Shown: one piece after another, positions 34,701 to 45,900 of the stretch
Layout of the letters: each line of letters opens with the position of its first letter
How positions within the stretch are numbered: position 1 is the stretch's first letter
NCBI GenBank assembly: GCA_947652115.1
Contig: OX393569.1
Location: forward strand, 2,912,130 to 2,976,129
Length of the DNA: 64,000 nt
Source of the DNA: Blastomussa wellsi
Taxonomy: Eukaryota > Cnidaria > Anthozoa > Scleractinia > Plerogyridae
Reading direction: 5' to 3'
The notes under the pieces: model-generated
The model's database searches: none
What the model was told of the DNA's origin: nothing
What the model saw: the letters and a program-made list of their open reading frames with translations, nothing else
Made by a program: the position numbers and the translations under genes

Positions 34701-37700
34701 GTGAGACAAATCCGTGAGACGACAGACAAACCCAGTTTCAAAATGGTTGCTCGCATTTTCGTAAATACTAGTTACCAGGCTCCCACGGTATGACAAAAAG
34801 TGCCAGGCATCCCTCTGACAATTCCCGGGTCATTGCAGGCTCTGTGAGTGCTTTCATTGGGGAAAAAACGGTGAATAACAACGCTAATCAAGCCTGGTTA
34901 CCATGGAAACGAGAAATAAACAAAAAATAAAATTAGAGAGCCCTTGAAATAAAGCAGTGGTAAGGGCGCGCATTTTAAAACTAGTAAAAAAGAAGGCCAG
35001 AAGTAGAAAATTGAAAGATTAGAGAGGGTCTTGGGATGCAGAAACTTTTATTTTGGGAATGGTCATTTTTTTACAATTCTGCGGGTATCTACTACCTTAA
35101 ATGCTTCTGTCAAAGGTAATCTAAGTAAATTATTAATGGCTGGAAAGCAAACAGGGTTCCAGGGGCGGATCCAGGATTTTTCTCAGGAGGGGGTGCACCA
35201 CTAAGGAATGACATAACTGATGGGTGACATAAACAGAATATTAACTGTATTAGAAAGCCACAGGTCATCTCAGGAGGTGGTGTGCACCCCTGCACCCCCC
35301 CTACATCTACCCATGGGTTGACTGCCTTTCCAGGAAGCCTGCATGTAGCCGTCTACTACTTTCTGCTTTAGGAAATAAGCAGAAAGTAGTAGACGGTTGC
35401 ACGCAGGTTACTCTCAGGGTGGGGTAAGTTAACTTTACAGGCTTTGAGTTTGTGCTGGTGTCCAGTGCTGTAACTAGTATGTTCGAATCGTTAATTTAGC
35501 AAAAACCCAAACATATTGTTGCAGAAACTAGAAAATTTCCTGATGATGCAGAAATTTGAAAAAGTACTTAACTGGGGGGTAGGGTAGGGCTGCAAAGTTC
35601 TCTCCTGCTTCCCATACCCCTCCCACCCTCTATTCTCCCGGGCTCTTGTCATCATGCCCCACTCCACACTTAAGAATCTCTCCTTGTTCAAAAATATTTT
35701 ACCTTTCACTTTTTGGTGTTTTTTTACAGCCTATAGCCATCAGATGCGTCCGTGCTAGCAATAATGATGTCAGGCACAAAATCGTAGTGCTTGCTATTGA
35801 GTCTCGTAAAAACTGTAGTGAGCCACCTTAATGCTGAAATTGACTTAAAACAATTTTGCTGTAATACTGTTTATCAGATTTCCCTGTGGGAACCAAGAAG
35901 TGGAACTCTCCTTATTAAAATCCGTGGTCATGAGGACCCTGTAAACGAGTTGCAGTTTTACCCTGTGATGAGTAGCAAATCAGTTCCAATCATCTTTTCT
36001 GTTGGCGACAACTCTTGTCGGGTGTGGCATCCCTTGAGAAAACGTGGGAAACAGCTTCAGATGATTAAACAGCACAGGCTGGGGTTAGAGGTATGTCTCC
36101 CAGCTATCTTATCCTACCTTTTTAACAGGAGTGGGGTTAATAGGTATGTGGAGATGAATTTAGCTGTAAAAGTGCAGGGATAGACAATTATTGCATTACA
36201 TTGAATGGATTCATGGATTTCAAAACTACAGCAGTTCACGACAATCTCAATGTTTTGAAGCTTGGATTATAAATGCTAAAGAAAGTTCAAACAAGGATCT
36301 TTGGTCAGTCTGGGTGTCTTGAATTGGTTTCATGGTGATTGTCTGCGTATATAATTTTCCAGGTAATTATTGAGTTACCTTGCCATCTTGTGATGAAGCA
36401 GATCACAACTCTGGAGTGTATGTTGCAAATAAATCTTTTGTTTGCACAGAATATGCCCTTTAGATTTTTTAAAGGTAATATTATTCAGACATGAACCAAA
36501 TCATCAAAATTTTGAATTATTTTGTGCATAAGGTGGAGGCCTTAGCCTTGTCCCCAGATGGGACCCTGCTAGCAACAGGGGCACGTGACAAAGACATTGT
36601 TTTGTCCTCACTGGATGTTTCGCTGAATGAGGTTGATGCTCTGCCACTTGAAGATCAAAATGAAGCTGCAATAAACTATGGTGCTACACTGTGGAAGAAA
36701 TATACCCGCAAAGTTATGCAAAGGATGATAAGTAAGTAAAATGTCAAGCAGGATCTAGAGGTAGCATAATTAATTTCTTCTCGCTTTTCATCTAATGTGG
36801 GATGCACAGAGGACTAATGGTTAGTGCACTGAAATCCAGATTGAGTGGACCATGGCTCACATGATCGCTGAGTTGTGTTCTTGGGCAAGAAAGCAGGATC
36901 TAGAGATAGCATCATAATTAATTTCTTCTCGCTTTTCATCTAATGTGGGATGCACAGAGGACTAATGGTTAGTGCACTGAAATCCAGATTGAGTGGACCA
37001 TGGCTCACATGATCGCTGAGTTGTGTTCTTGGGCAAGACAGTTAAGTCTCATGGTGCCTCTCTTCACACAGGTGTATAAATGGGCACTGGCAAAATAATG
37101 CTGGGGCTAACCCCACACTGGACTGACATCCCATTTAGTGGGGATTAGAAATATTCCTAGTCGCAAAGAAACTACCAATCTTGAACGCATACTTTATCTT
37201 AACATGTGCAAATCAGTAATGAATCTTTGTTGTCACAGGTGAACCTGGTAGTAGGCTTGATGTTAATGATGACTCTTCCCATTCGTCAAATAATCCTAAA
37301 AATACAGCATCACTGGTTGGTCGAGCTGTGCACCAGACAGAAAGCAGGGCAAAACAGAGTGTAATAGAGAAAGAAACTGTACATTTTAATGAAGCTGATA
37401 AAGATGATCCATCAGATGGCATTCTAAGAGAGCAAAAGGCAAAACTGCGCAAAAGTTCACGGCCTGACAACCCTACGAGCAATGGTCCTGTCACAGATCC
37501 AACAAATGAGTTGGAAGAGGTGCGGCAACAACTGCGTCACGTACAGCTCGAAAGTCAGTTTCATAATGGTTACGTTAACGGTCATCACCATGTGGATACA
37601 AATGCTAATAATTATCCTGCAATTGTTGAAAACGGAATATATGAGAATGGTGAGATATCTCCCAAGAGAAATGGATATCAGAGCCATGGAGACAGCTCCA

Positions 37701-37792
37701 GTGTTAGTAGCAGCAGTTACTATGGCGACATTGAGGACGTCGCAAAGGAAATGTATGATCTCGCAAACAACGTAGAAGATGCCAGACTTTAG
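31704..37792 (+). CDS. Seven-blade WD40-repeat protein
   Basis: Four exons: 31704-32348, 35878-36090, 36533-36731, 37239-37792; all GT-AG, phases agree, 1611 nt (536 residues). Seven WD repeats fill residues about 10-335, with the usual GH...WD spacing: GHKWHISQLEFSPGG...SSCWDKTVRIWD, ...SGSADSTVALW, HKGWVLGTSFSSDG, ...SGADDGSLKIWD, GGHDDSVKCCAWSPDS, GHEDPVNELQFYP..VGDNSCRVWH and VEALALSPDGTLLATGARDK. One ring is expected, a scaffold for protein binding. The last 180 residues are polar and probably disordered except for a short acidic helix at the end (EDVAKEMYDLANNVEDARL). Start: the first ATG after an upstream TAA; the open frame extends upstream only through non-ATG codons. I cannot name the orthologue. 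Intron 1 hosts the transposon at 32949-35096 and intron 3 a SINE with an internal duplication. Confidence 0.88.
32949..35096 (-). mobile_element. Internally deleted DNA transposon, TTAA target, 17-bp TIRs
   Basis: TTAA at 32945-32948 and 35097-35100 flank GGTAGTAGATACCCGCA on the left and its exact reverse complement on the right. The 2148-bp interior carries, on the minus strand, two pieces of a transposase-like protein (33606-34650). TTAA duplications are typical of piggyBac and Kolobok elements; the protein resembles the cnidarian/insect proteins called Mutator-like transposase. It sits in intron 1 of the WD40 gene, in the opposite orientation. Confidence 0.88.
33606..34650 (-). pseudogene. 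Broken transposase-like gene, catalytic middle missing
   Basis: N-terminal frame 34003-34650 (215 codons): basic start MPRTKFRSLRRSVSRGKR, then ALVACAVCKECLKG, VLQCANNSC (paired cysteines, probably zinc-binding), INRRSALAMRIIGRGRASLT and KFCAVMNMPGPV, a stretch I associate with the so-called Mutator-like transposase domain. The C-terminal frame 33606-34049, overlapping in another frame, gives NNNEALNHLVWDISP and a basic end. The two halves meet near 34020-34040 out of frame, and the middle that would hold the acidic catalytic residues is absent. So this copy cannot encode a working enzyme. Confidence 0.75.
35155..35320 (+). repeat. Dispersed repeat (copy 2 of 29945-30185)
   Basis: Begins GGGGCGGATCCAGGATTTTT and keeps GGGGGTGCACCACTAAGGAA, AGAAAGCCACAGGTCATCTC and TGCACCCC. 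It lies 55 bp right of the TTAA transposon. Confidence 0.7.
35333..35410. repeat. Perfect hairpin in WD40 intron 1
   Basis: GCCGTCTACTACTTTCTGCT and its reverse complement AGCAGAAAGTAGTAGACGG are separated by about 11 bp; weaker pairing (CCTGCATG / CACGCAGG) extends the stem on both sides. Confidence 0.9.
36747..37039. repeat. Tandem duplication of about 146 bp inside intron 3 of the WD40 gene
   Basis: 36747-36891 and 36892-37039 are almost identical, both from AGCAGGATCTAGAG to TTGTGTTCTTGGGCAAGA; copy 2 has a three-base ATC insertion. The duplicated piece includes the head of a family A SINE. Confidence 0.95.
36811..37175 (+). mobile_element. SINE family A with duplicated head
   Basis: Head AGGACTAATGGTTAGTGCAC occurs twice because of the tandem duplication. 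The second head continues into the family body: CTCTTCACACAGGTGTATAA, CTGGGGCTAACCCC, ATCCCATTTAGTGG, GAAATATTCCTAGTCGC. Confidence 0.8.
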
Positions 37793-39920
37793 GCATGCCC
37801 TTTTAGATTAATCTTTCTAAGATTCATGCTTACTCTACTTGGGAAGGATGTTTATATCCTTTGGCCAAGTAGTTGAATATTTACAAACAACTATAGCAAA
37901 ATGCTGAAGAAGTAGGTAACTTATTCCCTTTGGAGGAGTTAAGAAACAATAAACACAGCTTATAAACAATAACGTTTTGATAGCATTATGCAAAATGACA
38001 GGTTATTTCGATTCATAACAGTGCTTGCACTTAACCTGGTTCATGTGTGTGAATAAAGCACAGTGGTGTGCATTCCACAGATAAAAATTATACAATCAGG
38101 TGAAAGCCAAGTGATTGAAGACTTTTATCCTTGAATTGCAGACTGCTCTACAGTAGAGGAGCTATAATTGAGAAAGGAGAAAATCATAACATAGCACAAC
38201 AGAACTGTTTTACACAGAAAACAAAACTACAGAACTGTTTTGAGAGGGGCCACTGGTCCTCTCAAGTGAAAGTCCATATTATGTAAGCTTATCATGACTG
38301 CCAATTTACACAAGCAAACCCTGCTTCTTAATTATTGCTAAATTGTAATGTGAACGTGTTCCAAAACATCTTTACATAACATTTTCTACATTGTTGTTTG
38401 ATCAAAAAAATGAACTTTAAATAATGTTAAATGCTTTGAACCCTTCAAAATGTAAGTACTAAAAGTAATGGAAAGTTCATATTATGATAATAATATAAAT
38501 CAAATGATTCTCATTTTGTGGGAATAAGCTTTATCAAGAACGAATACAGCATTGTATAGTTTACATACAACACATGAGCAAGCATTTAATATATGAAATG
38601 ACCTTTTGCATTTTAAATAAGAATATCAACACACTTTGATGCACCTCTTGTCTAGGTGCACATTTTCATACCTTTGTATATATTTTTACAAAGCAAAAGC
38701 TATCATTAATGCATGCCCCTAGTGTATTGCCAATGGTGGAGTTTCTCTGATATGTACAATCTTCCAACAGTTTGAAATGTTAAAGGTTGTATTTTTAAAT
38801 ATTGAGTCATATTACACTACGTTTTTGACCTTGACAATGTCTCCAAGAAATTTGAAAGTTTGTAGAGGTTTTTATTTATTATTGTACAAATGTTTTAGTC
38901 TTCAGATTAAGATTCTTCATGTTCAGATTCTTTTCACAAATAAGTCAATAAAGTTTGGAACATTTCAGCATGAGCTGCAAACACTGGCTGGTGTAAACCA
39001 TGTAACATGGTTATTGTTGGTAATTTGGGAGTACCGGTAATTTGAAAGGTTGATACACAATAATAAATGTTAATAATAATACTTTCATACAACTGACATA
39101 TACGAGACAGTCTGTCTGCCAGTGTCTGTGTGTCTAGTGTGTCTTACAGTATACCGGTATGTCTGTCTTCTAGTGTCTGACTCTTTGGCAGTCTTTCTAA
39201 CTATTTGACTGACTGTCTGTCCAGCATCTTACTGTCTGTTTGTCTGTAGAGATTTCATTTGAAATCATTTGGAAATGTGTTCTGATTAACACTCTAGATT
39301 TATGATTTTCTTTTCTCCTTGCTATAAGGTTCCATTGGTTCCATTTCCATTTTCAGTAATGTTTACTACATGTTTTCACAACACATTTTCTTCTTTGGGA
39401 AACTGTTGGTAGCCTGTCCGTAGCTGTCGGTAGCCTGTTGGTAATCTGTCGGCTGACAGTCGACTGACAGTTGGCCGACAGGTTTTTCGGGGAGCTCTTC
39501 TTTACAATTACCCCATTTTCTATCTTTTTTTTATTTTGACTCATTATTTTACACTCTTTAAATTTTTAACTTAATATGTGATGCATGTACATGACGAGAA
39601 TATACTTTAGATATTTACACACTACCTTGGACGAAAAGAAAGACTTGGTGTCCCCTCCTATATCTAGTAGGGTTCCATTTTTCTGTTATTTTTTTACAGA
39701 TCTAGTTTGATGATTCCCGAACAGCAGCTGGCAATGGAGCCTAGTCTTACAGGCACATGATCAACCAGTTGTTTGAAGTATGGTAATTACTGTGGTCATA
39801 TTGGTCATATTCCAGTGGAAATGTTCTAGAATGGACTGTCACATTTCAATTATTAACCTTTAATTTCAGTTTCTGTGTTGACCACGTTTTCATCTAATAT
39901 CATGTATACCGTAGATGGAC
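37793..39920. other. Convergent intergenic region, 3' UTRs of WD40 gene and INTS2
   Basis: AATAAA at 37948-37953 (156 bp after the WD40 stop) and again at 38052-38057 are candidate poly(A) signals. For INTS2, read on the minus strand, a candidate AATAAA lies at 39530-39535. Between them are T-rich sequence, a TGTCTG-rich stretch at 39110-39245 and a cluster of CTGTCGGTAGC-like words at 39400-39485. No further gene seen. Confidence 0.5.
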
Positions 39921-42900
39921 CTAGCTTGCACAGTTATGTTGTTTCACCACTGCAACCTTTGTTAAATCTAGAAAAACCTTTTCAATTGCTTGGCATAAAC
40001 CAACATCGGTAGTGTCAACTTGACTGTCCAAAACACTTCTTTTATCCGCAAGTGTGAAGTCATTTGGTAACCAAGAGTCATCTGTGAACCCGTGATCTTC
40101 TTGGTCAGAGGTTTCCTGTTGTTGCTCAGAAGACAGTTGATGTAAGAGGGATCCTGGTGTACCTACCACGAGAGAATTGAAACAATTTTAACAACCAATC
40201 TATAATTATTTTAAAATAAATATGTACCTCTTCCCAAAAGGGATTGAAAATTCCTTTGGGTGGGGGAAGGTTTCTTAGGAAAAGTCCCTTCTATGAGGGA
40301 GGTAGGGATATTACATAGGAACTACACAATAAATACTGGTTACTCCCCAGTATTGTCAGGTGATTGCCCAAACAATTTGCTGGTGCGCATGGTTCTGTGA
40401 GAGTAACGTGTATTGCCCAACGGCACAACACAGTGACCCAAACCATGACTCAAACACAGACCATTGCGCCTTCCTGGTCGCCAATGTGACTTAAAAAATT
40501 GCACTGGCAACTAGAATTTAACAACTGATTGTCAGTGGGCGACTGGCTAGGTATTTCCGGGACTACTTCCCTGTGGTAAACTTTGATTTTCAGCCAAGGT
40601 GATTACACCGACATAAAATTTAGACCCACTTTGCCAATCTTGCTGCTAATTCTGAAATAGAATTGAAACAGATTTTCCTGTTAATCTACAATGTAGTGAG
40701 TTCCGCTGCCAGAAGGAAGAAACATTTTGGCAACCACAAATTGCTGGATGGTGGCCAAAATGTTGACAGTAAGTCGCCAGCTGGTGCCAAGGCCAAAAAG
40801 TTCATTTCGGGCCCTGTTAGGCCACTGCATCTTTCACGCTCAGTGACAGTACAGTATAACAACCAGGACAGCAGGTCTGATGGAAACTATTGGACGGTAC
40901 ATACCTAAAGTATATTCAACAGATGCTGATGCATGAGATGCTGCCACACGACCAAGCTCCAATAGAAACCCCGTACCTTCGTCACATAATGGTGGAAATG
41001 CACGGCAAAACCGAACCAGGGTTGGGAGGGTAGGAGTGAAAAATGGTGCACGTTTACTAGCAGGGAGAGTAGCCAAAAGAGAGCTGAGCCGGCTAAGAAT
41101 ATATCTGGCCACACCCATAGCTTTGGGGAGAGGGAACTGTAGACACAGGTATGAAGCAAGTTGTATGGCAAACAACTGCAACAAAAGCAATAGTGATGTT
41201 AGCAACACAATCACGTTAGCAAGTCAATAACAGAAATCAACCAAGCACAAAAGCATAATACCGTTTGTTTCATCCTTTCCCCATTATTCTGTAAAAATCC
41301 TTTTCAGTCATGTAATAAATCTGTTATTAACCAAGCTTGCTTGGGACCTACAGTACTGGGAGAATTCCAACCCTCAGTCTTTCCTTTACAAAGTGGTGGA
41401 TCCAGGGGGGGGGGGGGGGTCAGGGAACCCCCCTTCCCTACCCGTTTTTTTTTACTACTTGTTTGTCGCTCAATTCTCGCAATGACAGGATCGCCTATTA
41501 TTACACACCTTTGGACCCCCTGTCAAAAATTCTGTTTACGGGTGTCACTGCACGCAGCCAATACTGTCAAGACCTCGGGCTGAAATTCTCCCTGTGCGGC
41601 CCTTGTACTTGGTCAATTAATAAGATGTATTTACCCATCAGTGCCATACCTGTTTCTCCAGTTGTGGTTGGTTGACAAGCTCAGAAATAAAATCTAAACA
41701 GATGTGCATGGATGGAATACCAGCCACTGTTACCGGAAGAAGTTCTACGGGGTAGCCCTACGAGGTGAACAATAACACATGTCAGTTTATGTTTATTTCT
41801 AGCTTAGAAAATGTAAAGTAGGCAAGAAACTATTTAGCAAAAGTGACATGTTCAATATCTTCATCTCATCATTCAGTAACTAGAATACTCTAAATTAAAG
41901 CATTTTGTACAATGTTACGGCAGCCATATTTGGTGTGTCAAAATGGTGATCATATAGCTGTACCAAATCAGTCCTCTGGGTATTCAACTCTATTTGTGTG
42001 AAGACCTTGTTTTTTTCTTTAACAATCCGATGGCTGCTTGTCATATCAATGTTAACACTCTGTATAATATAAACTAAATATATCTACATGTACATATTTT
42101 GTTTATATTATGTACATAACGACAAAAGGGTGCTTTTAAACATGCACGAAATCAATAAAGCCAATACTACATATAGGGGTTTCTGGAACCAAATTTACCA
42201 AAAGTATCAGGGATGTAGCTAAGGGCCTGCTGCCGGCTAATTTCACCGGCTGAAAGAGACCTTATCACCAGCTTACATTCCACTAGAAAACTAAGACTAG
42301 AAGAAATTTTGCAGGTACAATGATCAAAAAAGCCGGCTGAGCTTGTTTGTGAGCCAGCTTTGTAATTTCTTAGCTACATCTCTGAAAGTATGCAATTTAA
42401 TACCGTTATTCATTAACTTTTCAGTGACAGTAAAAACAAATTCAAAACAAAACATCCTGTACAGTAATATAATTACCGTTAACTAGCTTCCTTGATGCTT
42501 TATAAATCATGAGAAAAGCAAGCTTTTTAATAACAAACCTGAAAGTGTACAAGTTTTACAAGGTCAGGAACAGCAATAAACATCTGATGTAGCTGTGAAC
42601 ATACACAACATTGGATTTCACGTAACACACCAGATCCACTGCATCCTGGCTGATCCTACAAAGGAGCGACATTATCACTTGTATAATTAACACAGAATTT
42701 ACCTAAGGCTAACAAAACCAATACATTGTCAAGAGGACAAATGGCGAGAAGACAGAAAACAATCACTTCTGGGGTATCAGCAAAAAATTTGAGCAATATA
42801 ATTTTAAACAATTCCGAATATGTCACACTCATGATTTTTTTGGAAAACCATTTTCAGGTCTCAACCTTGGTTTCACAATCCAATAACTCAAAAAATCTTG

Positions 42901-45900
42901 TTCTCAAAGAGCAAAACACAATTCTAACATCTCTACTCATTTTTGAAGAATATTTTGCTGTGTGATGAAGCAGTTTTCTAGTAACTTTAACAAAATCAAA
43001 AATAAATTCTTTTAGCCAATTTTACAACAGATACAAATACCAGTAGTTTTGACTTTAATCTTAGAACCACTTTTACCAAAGAGAGCAAAACAACCATTTT
43101 CTCCAGTACACATTGGCCGGGGGGGGGAGTTACTTGCAGTATACATGACGGCAAAAAGTAAATACTCTAGGACTTTATTCATTAACAACTTATTAGCCAT
43201 ATATATTTTTGTTGTTCGTAATTTTTAGTTATTTGGAATCCATAGTCAATATACTATTTATTGTAAAAGTCTCCAAATAAAACATGCTTGTCTGTCTGTC
43301 TGTCTGTCTGACTAGGGGTCTGACAGAGCTTCAAATTGTGCACCCAAAAAATACATAAGCTTGAAATTTTACACCCAAAAATACCTGGCATCAAAAATAC
43401 ATACATCAATACTGATTTATTTAGTCAAACAGACTCTTCTAAACAAAACGCATATTTTTAAGACTTAAAAAAATATGTGACAGACCTCTTGACCCTCCTG
43501 AATACCAAGGGTATAAATTTTCAACCAAAAACAAATGTCGGGACACCCTATCATGTATACCGTGAGTACCCCCTCTTGAGACACACTGTTTATTTCATCA
43601 CACCTGATCTTGGGATGTCCTTATGCAAACTTCAAGTAGGATCTGCATTGCGGCACTTTCTTGCGCTGTGACTAGTGCGGCCCTGAGCTCCTCTCGCTCC
43701 TGTTCTACTGCTATTCCTTCTGTCCTTGATGCAGGATGAGCTTGGAGGTACTGACTCAAAAGGGCCCTTGAACCTGCCAAGTACCCCATGAGAACCCTCA
43801 CAAGAAGATCAAATAAAGGTGGGCATCTGAGCAAGAAATGAATTCACATGAAACGCCAATTAATTTAAAGCTGGAGATTCTGAGATGCAGGAAGTCAAAG
43901 GTTTGACTGTCACTTTTTTATTTAATCTATGTATAACCATGTATCACGATCTACTCAATTATAAAATATGGTTTTGTGTCTATGAGAGTAAGTGTATTGG
44001 TCAAAAACACAGCACAGTGACCTTGGCTGGGGGGTGGGCAGCGTTTAATCCTGGACTATTCAATCTCAACACACTTGCCATTAGGTGACTGCGACTCCCT
44101 ACCCATGGAAATTGTCTTTGTTCGACATCACTGTATCATTACAGCAGACTGATCTGTACCTGAAAACTCTCCTGTCACATCTCAGCACAGTCAAAGGGTC
44201 CTTCATGATATCATCATCTGTGTACAGCTGAGGTGTAAGGTGTGGTACAGGGGTTTCTGATGGGCACAGCGTGTTAACGGTGGCTAACCACAATCTGTTC
44301 AGCAACCACAAACAACCTTGAATCGATGAGCGCATTCACAACAGAGTAATACTAACAGTAAACCCTTTTGAATCCTACTGTCTCATAGTTGCCAACACTT
44401 GAAGGGCCCCAGTCAGCCATGCCTTTGTTATTGTTTAAGAGATCACTGAGAAACTTAATTAACCCATTGGCACCCAGAGATTTTTGGAAAACGTGCTTTT
44501 TGGACATTTGTGACATTTTATGGTCAGTTGTAAGCTAAATCTGCTCCCAAATTTACTCAAAACTTCTTTTACAACATGAAAATATGCCTGTATTTCCACA
44601 AGCATTGTGTTTTATAACATTTCTGCTCGGGCATGCCCAAAAGGCAAAGTTTGGGTTAAAAAGTGACTTTTCATTTTTTTTTCGCTTTTCCTTTTTCTCC
44701 TTTTCTTATTGTTTTGCTGCAGTTGTTGGCCTTCTACTGGGCTCGCCTTCGGTCCAAAAATTCCCAAGAAAGCATCATCCAAAAAGGAAATTCTTGTCTT
44801 TTTAGTGTGTATTTTCTTTTTTCTTTTTTTCCCTGATTATCCTGGTCCACCTTGATTAGAGTTGCTACCTGCGGAGCCAGGAGATTAAGACCTAATTCTG
44901 AAGAAATAAAAATATCGTTGTTGTAGTATTAGCCAAGGGTAGTTGTGGCAATTTTTCCTCAGAGTTTTTTCACTCAAATTTCTAAGCATTTCTTTGTATT
45001 TCATGCTCAATTAATGCTGCCACTCTGATCTGGGTATTATTGGAAAGATCTTTTCCTCCTGCAGAGATTGAGTTTACGTGATGGCTTTTTTGGTCAAAGA
45101 TGATGAAATCAGAACAGGAACAAAGGGAAATGTTCGTCATGGCTGATTTTGGCCGGCACAGGTGCCAATGGGTTAAACACTTCCAGTAACATAACTTACA
45201 GCATTTGCAATACGATTTCACTTCACCATACAATTTCCATAATTTTCATACATCAAAAATTTATGACAGAGGCTGACTAGGGCCCTTTAACTCCAGTTTC
45301 TGTAGCACAAAGCGACTAGGAGTATTTCTACTCCCCCCTGGATGGGATGTTCGTCCATCGCAGGTTACTCAACAGCATTCTGCCAGGTTGCCCTGGCAAC
45401 AATTCACTAGCACCCATCTATACTCCAAAGTGGAGAGAGGTACTCTGAGGGTAAAATGTCTTGCCCAAGAACACAACACAAAGATGCCATCCAATGGACG
45501 CCCAGAGCACTAAACACTAACCGCCAGGCCTTCCCTGATCTACCTGATCAATAAGGTAAAGGTAAGTCAGCAGTCGGGCCTAGTGGCCCATCAGGCCGGA
45601 GCTTATCCTGGTTTCTGTAGCATGAAGCGACAGAGAGTATTTCTACTCCCCCCTGGATGGGATGCTAGTCCATCGCAGGGTTACCCCCCAGCAGTAAATT
45701 CGCCGGTACCCATTTATACACCTGGGTGAAGAGAGGCACTGTGAGAGTAAAGTGTCTTGCCCAAGAACACAACGCAGTGGCCCGGCCAGGACTCGAACCC
45801 GGACCGTCCGATCCAGAGTCCAGCGCACTAACCATTAGGCCATTGCGCCTCTCACAACCTGATCAATGCAAGAACTTTATTATTGGGTCTGTAATAGATA

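Noticed and set aside
39353..39544. 63-codon minus-strand frame
   Set aside because: Derived from a CTGTCGG-rich low-complexity stretch; no start context or domain.
45740..45840. tRNA gene at the SINE head
   Set aside because: Box A and B are present, but the acceptor stem does not pair and the sequence continues into the SINE body.
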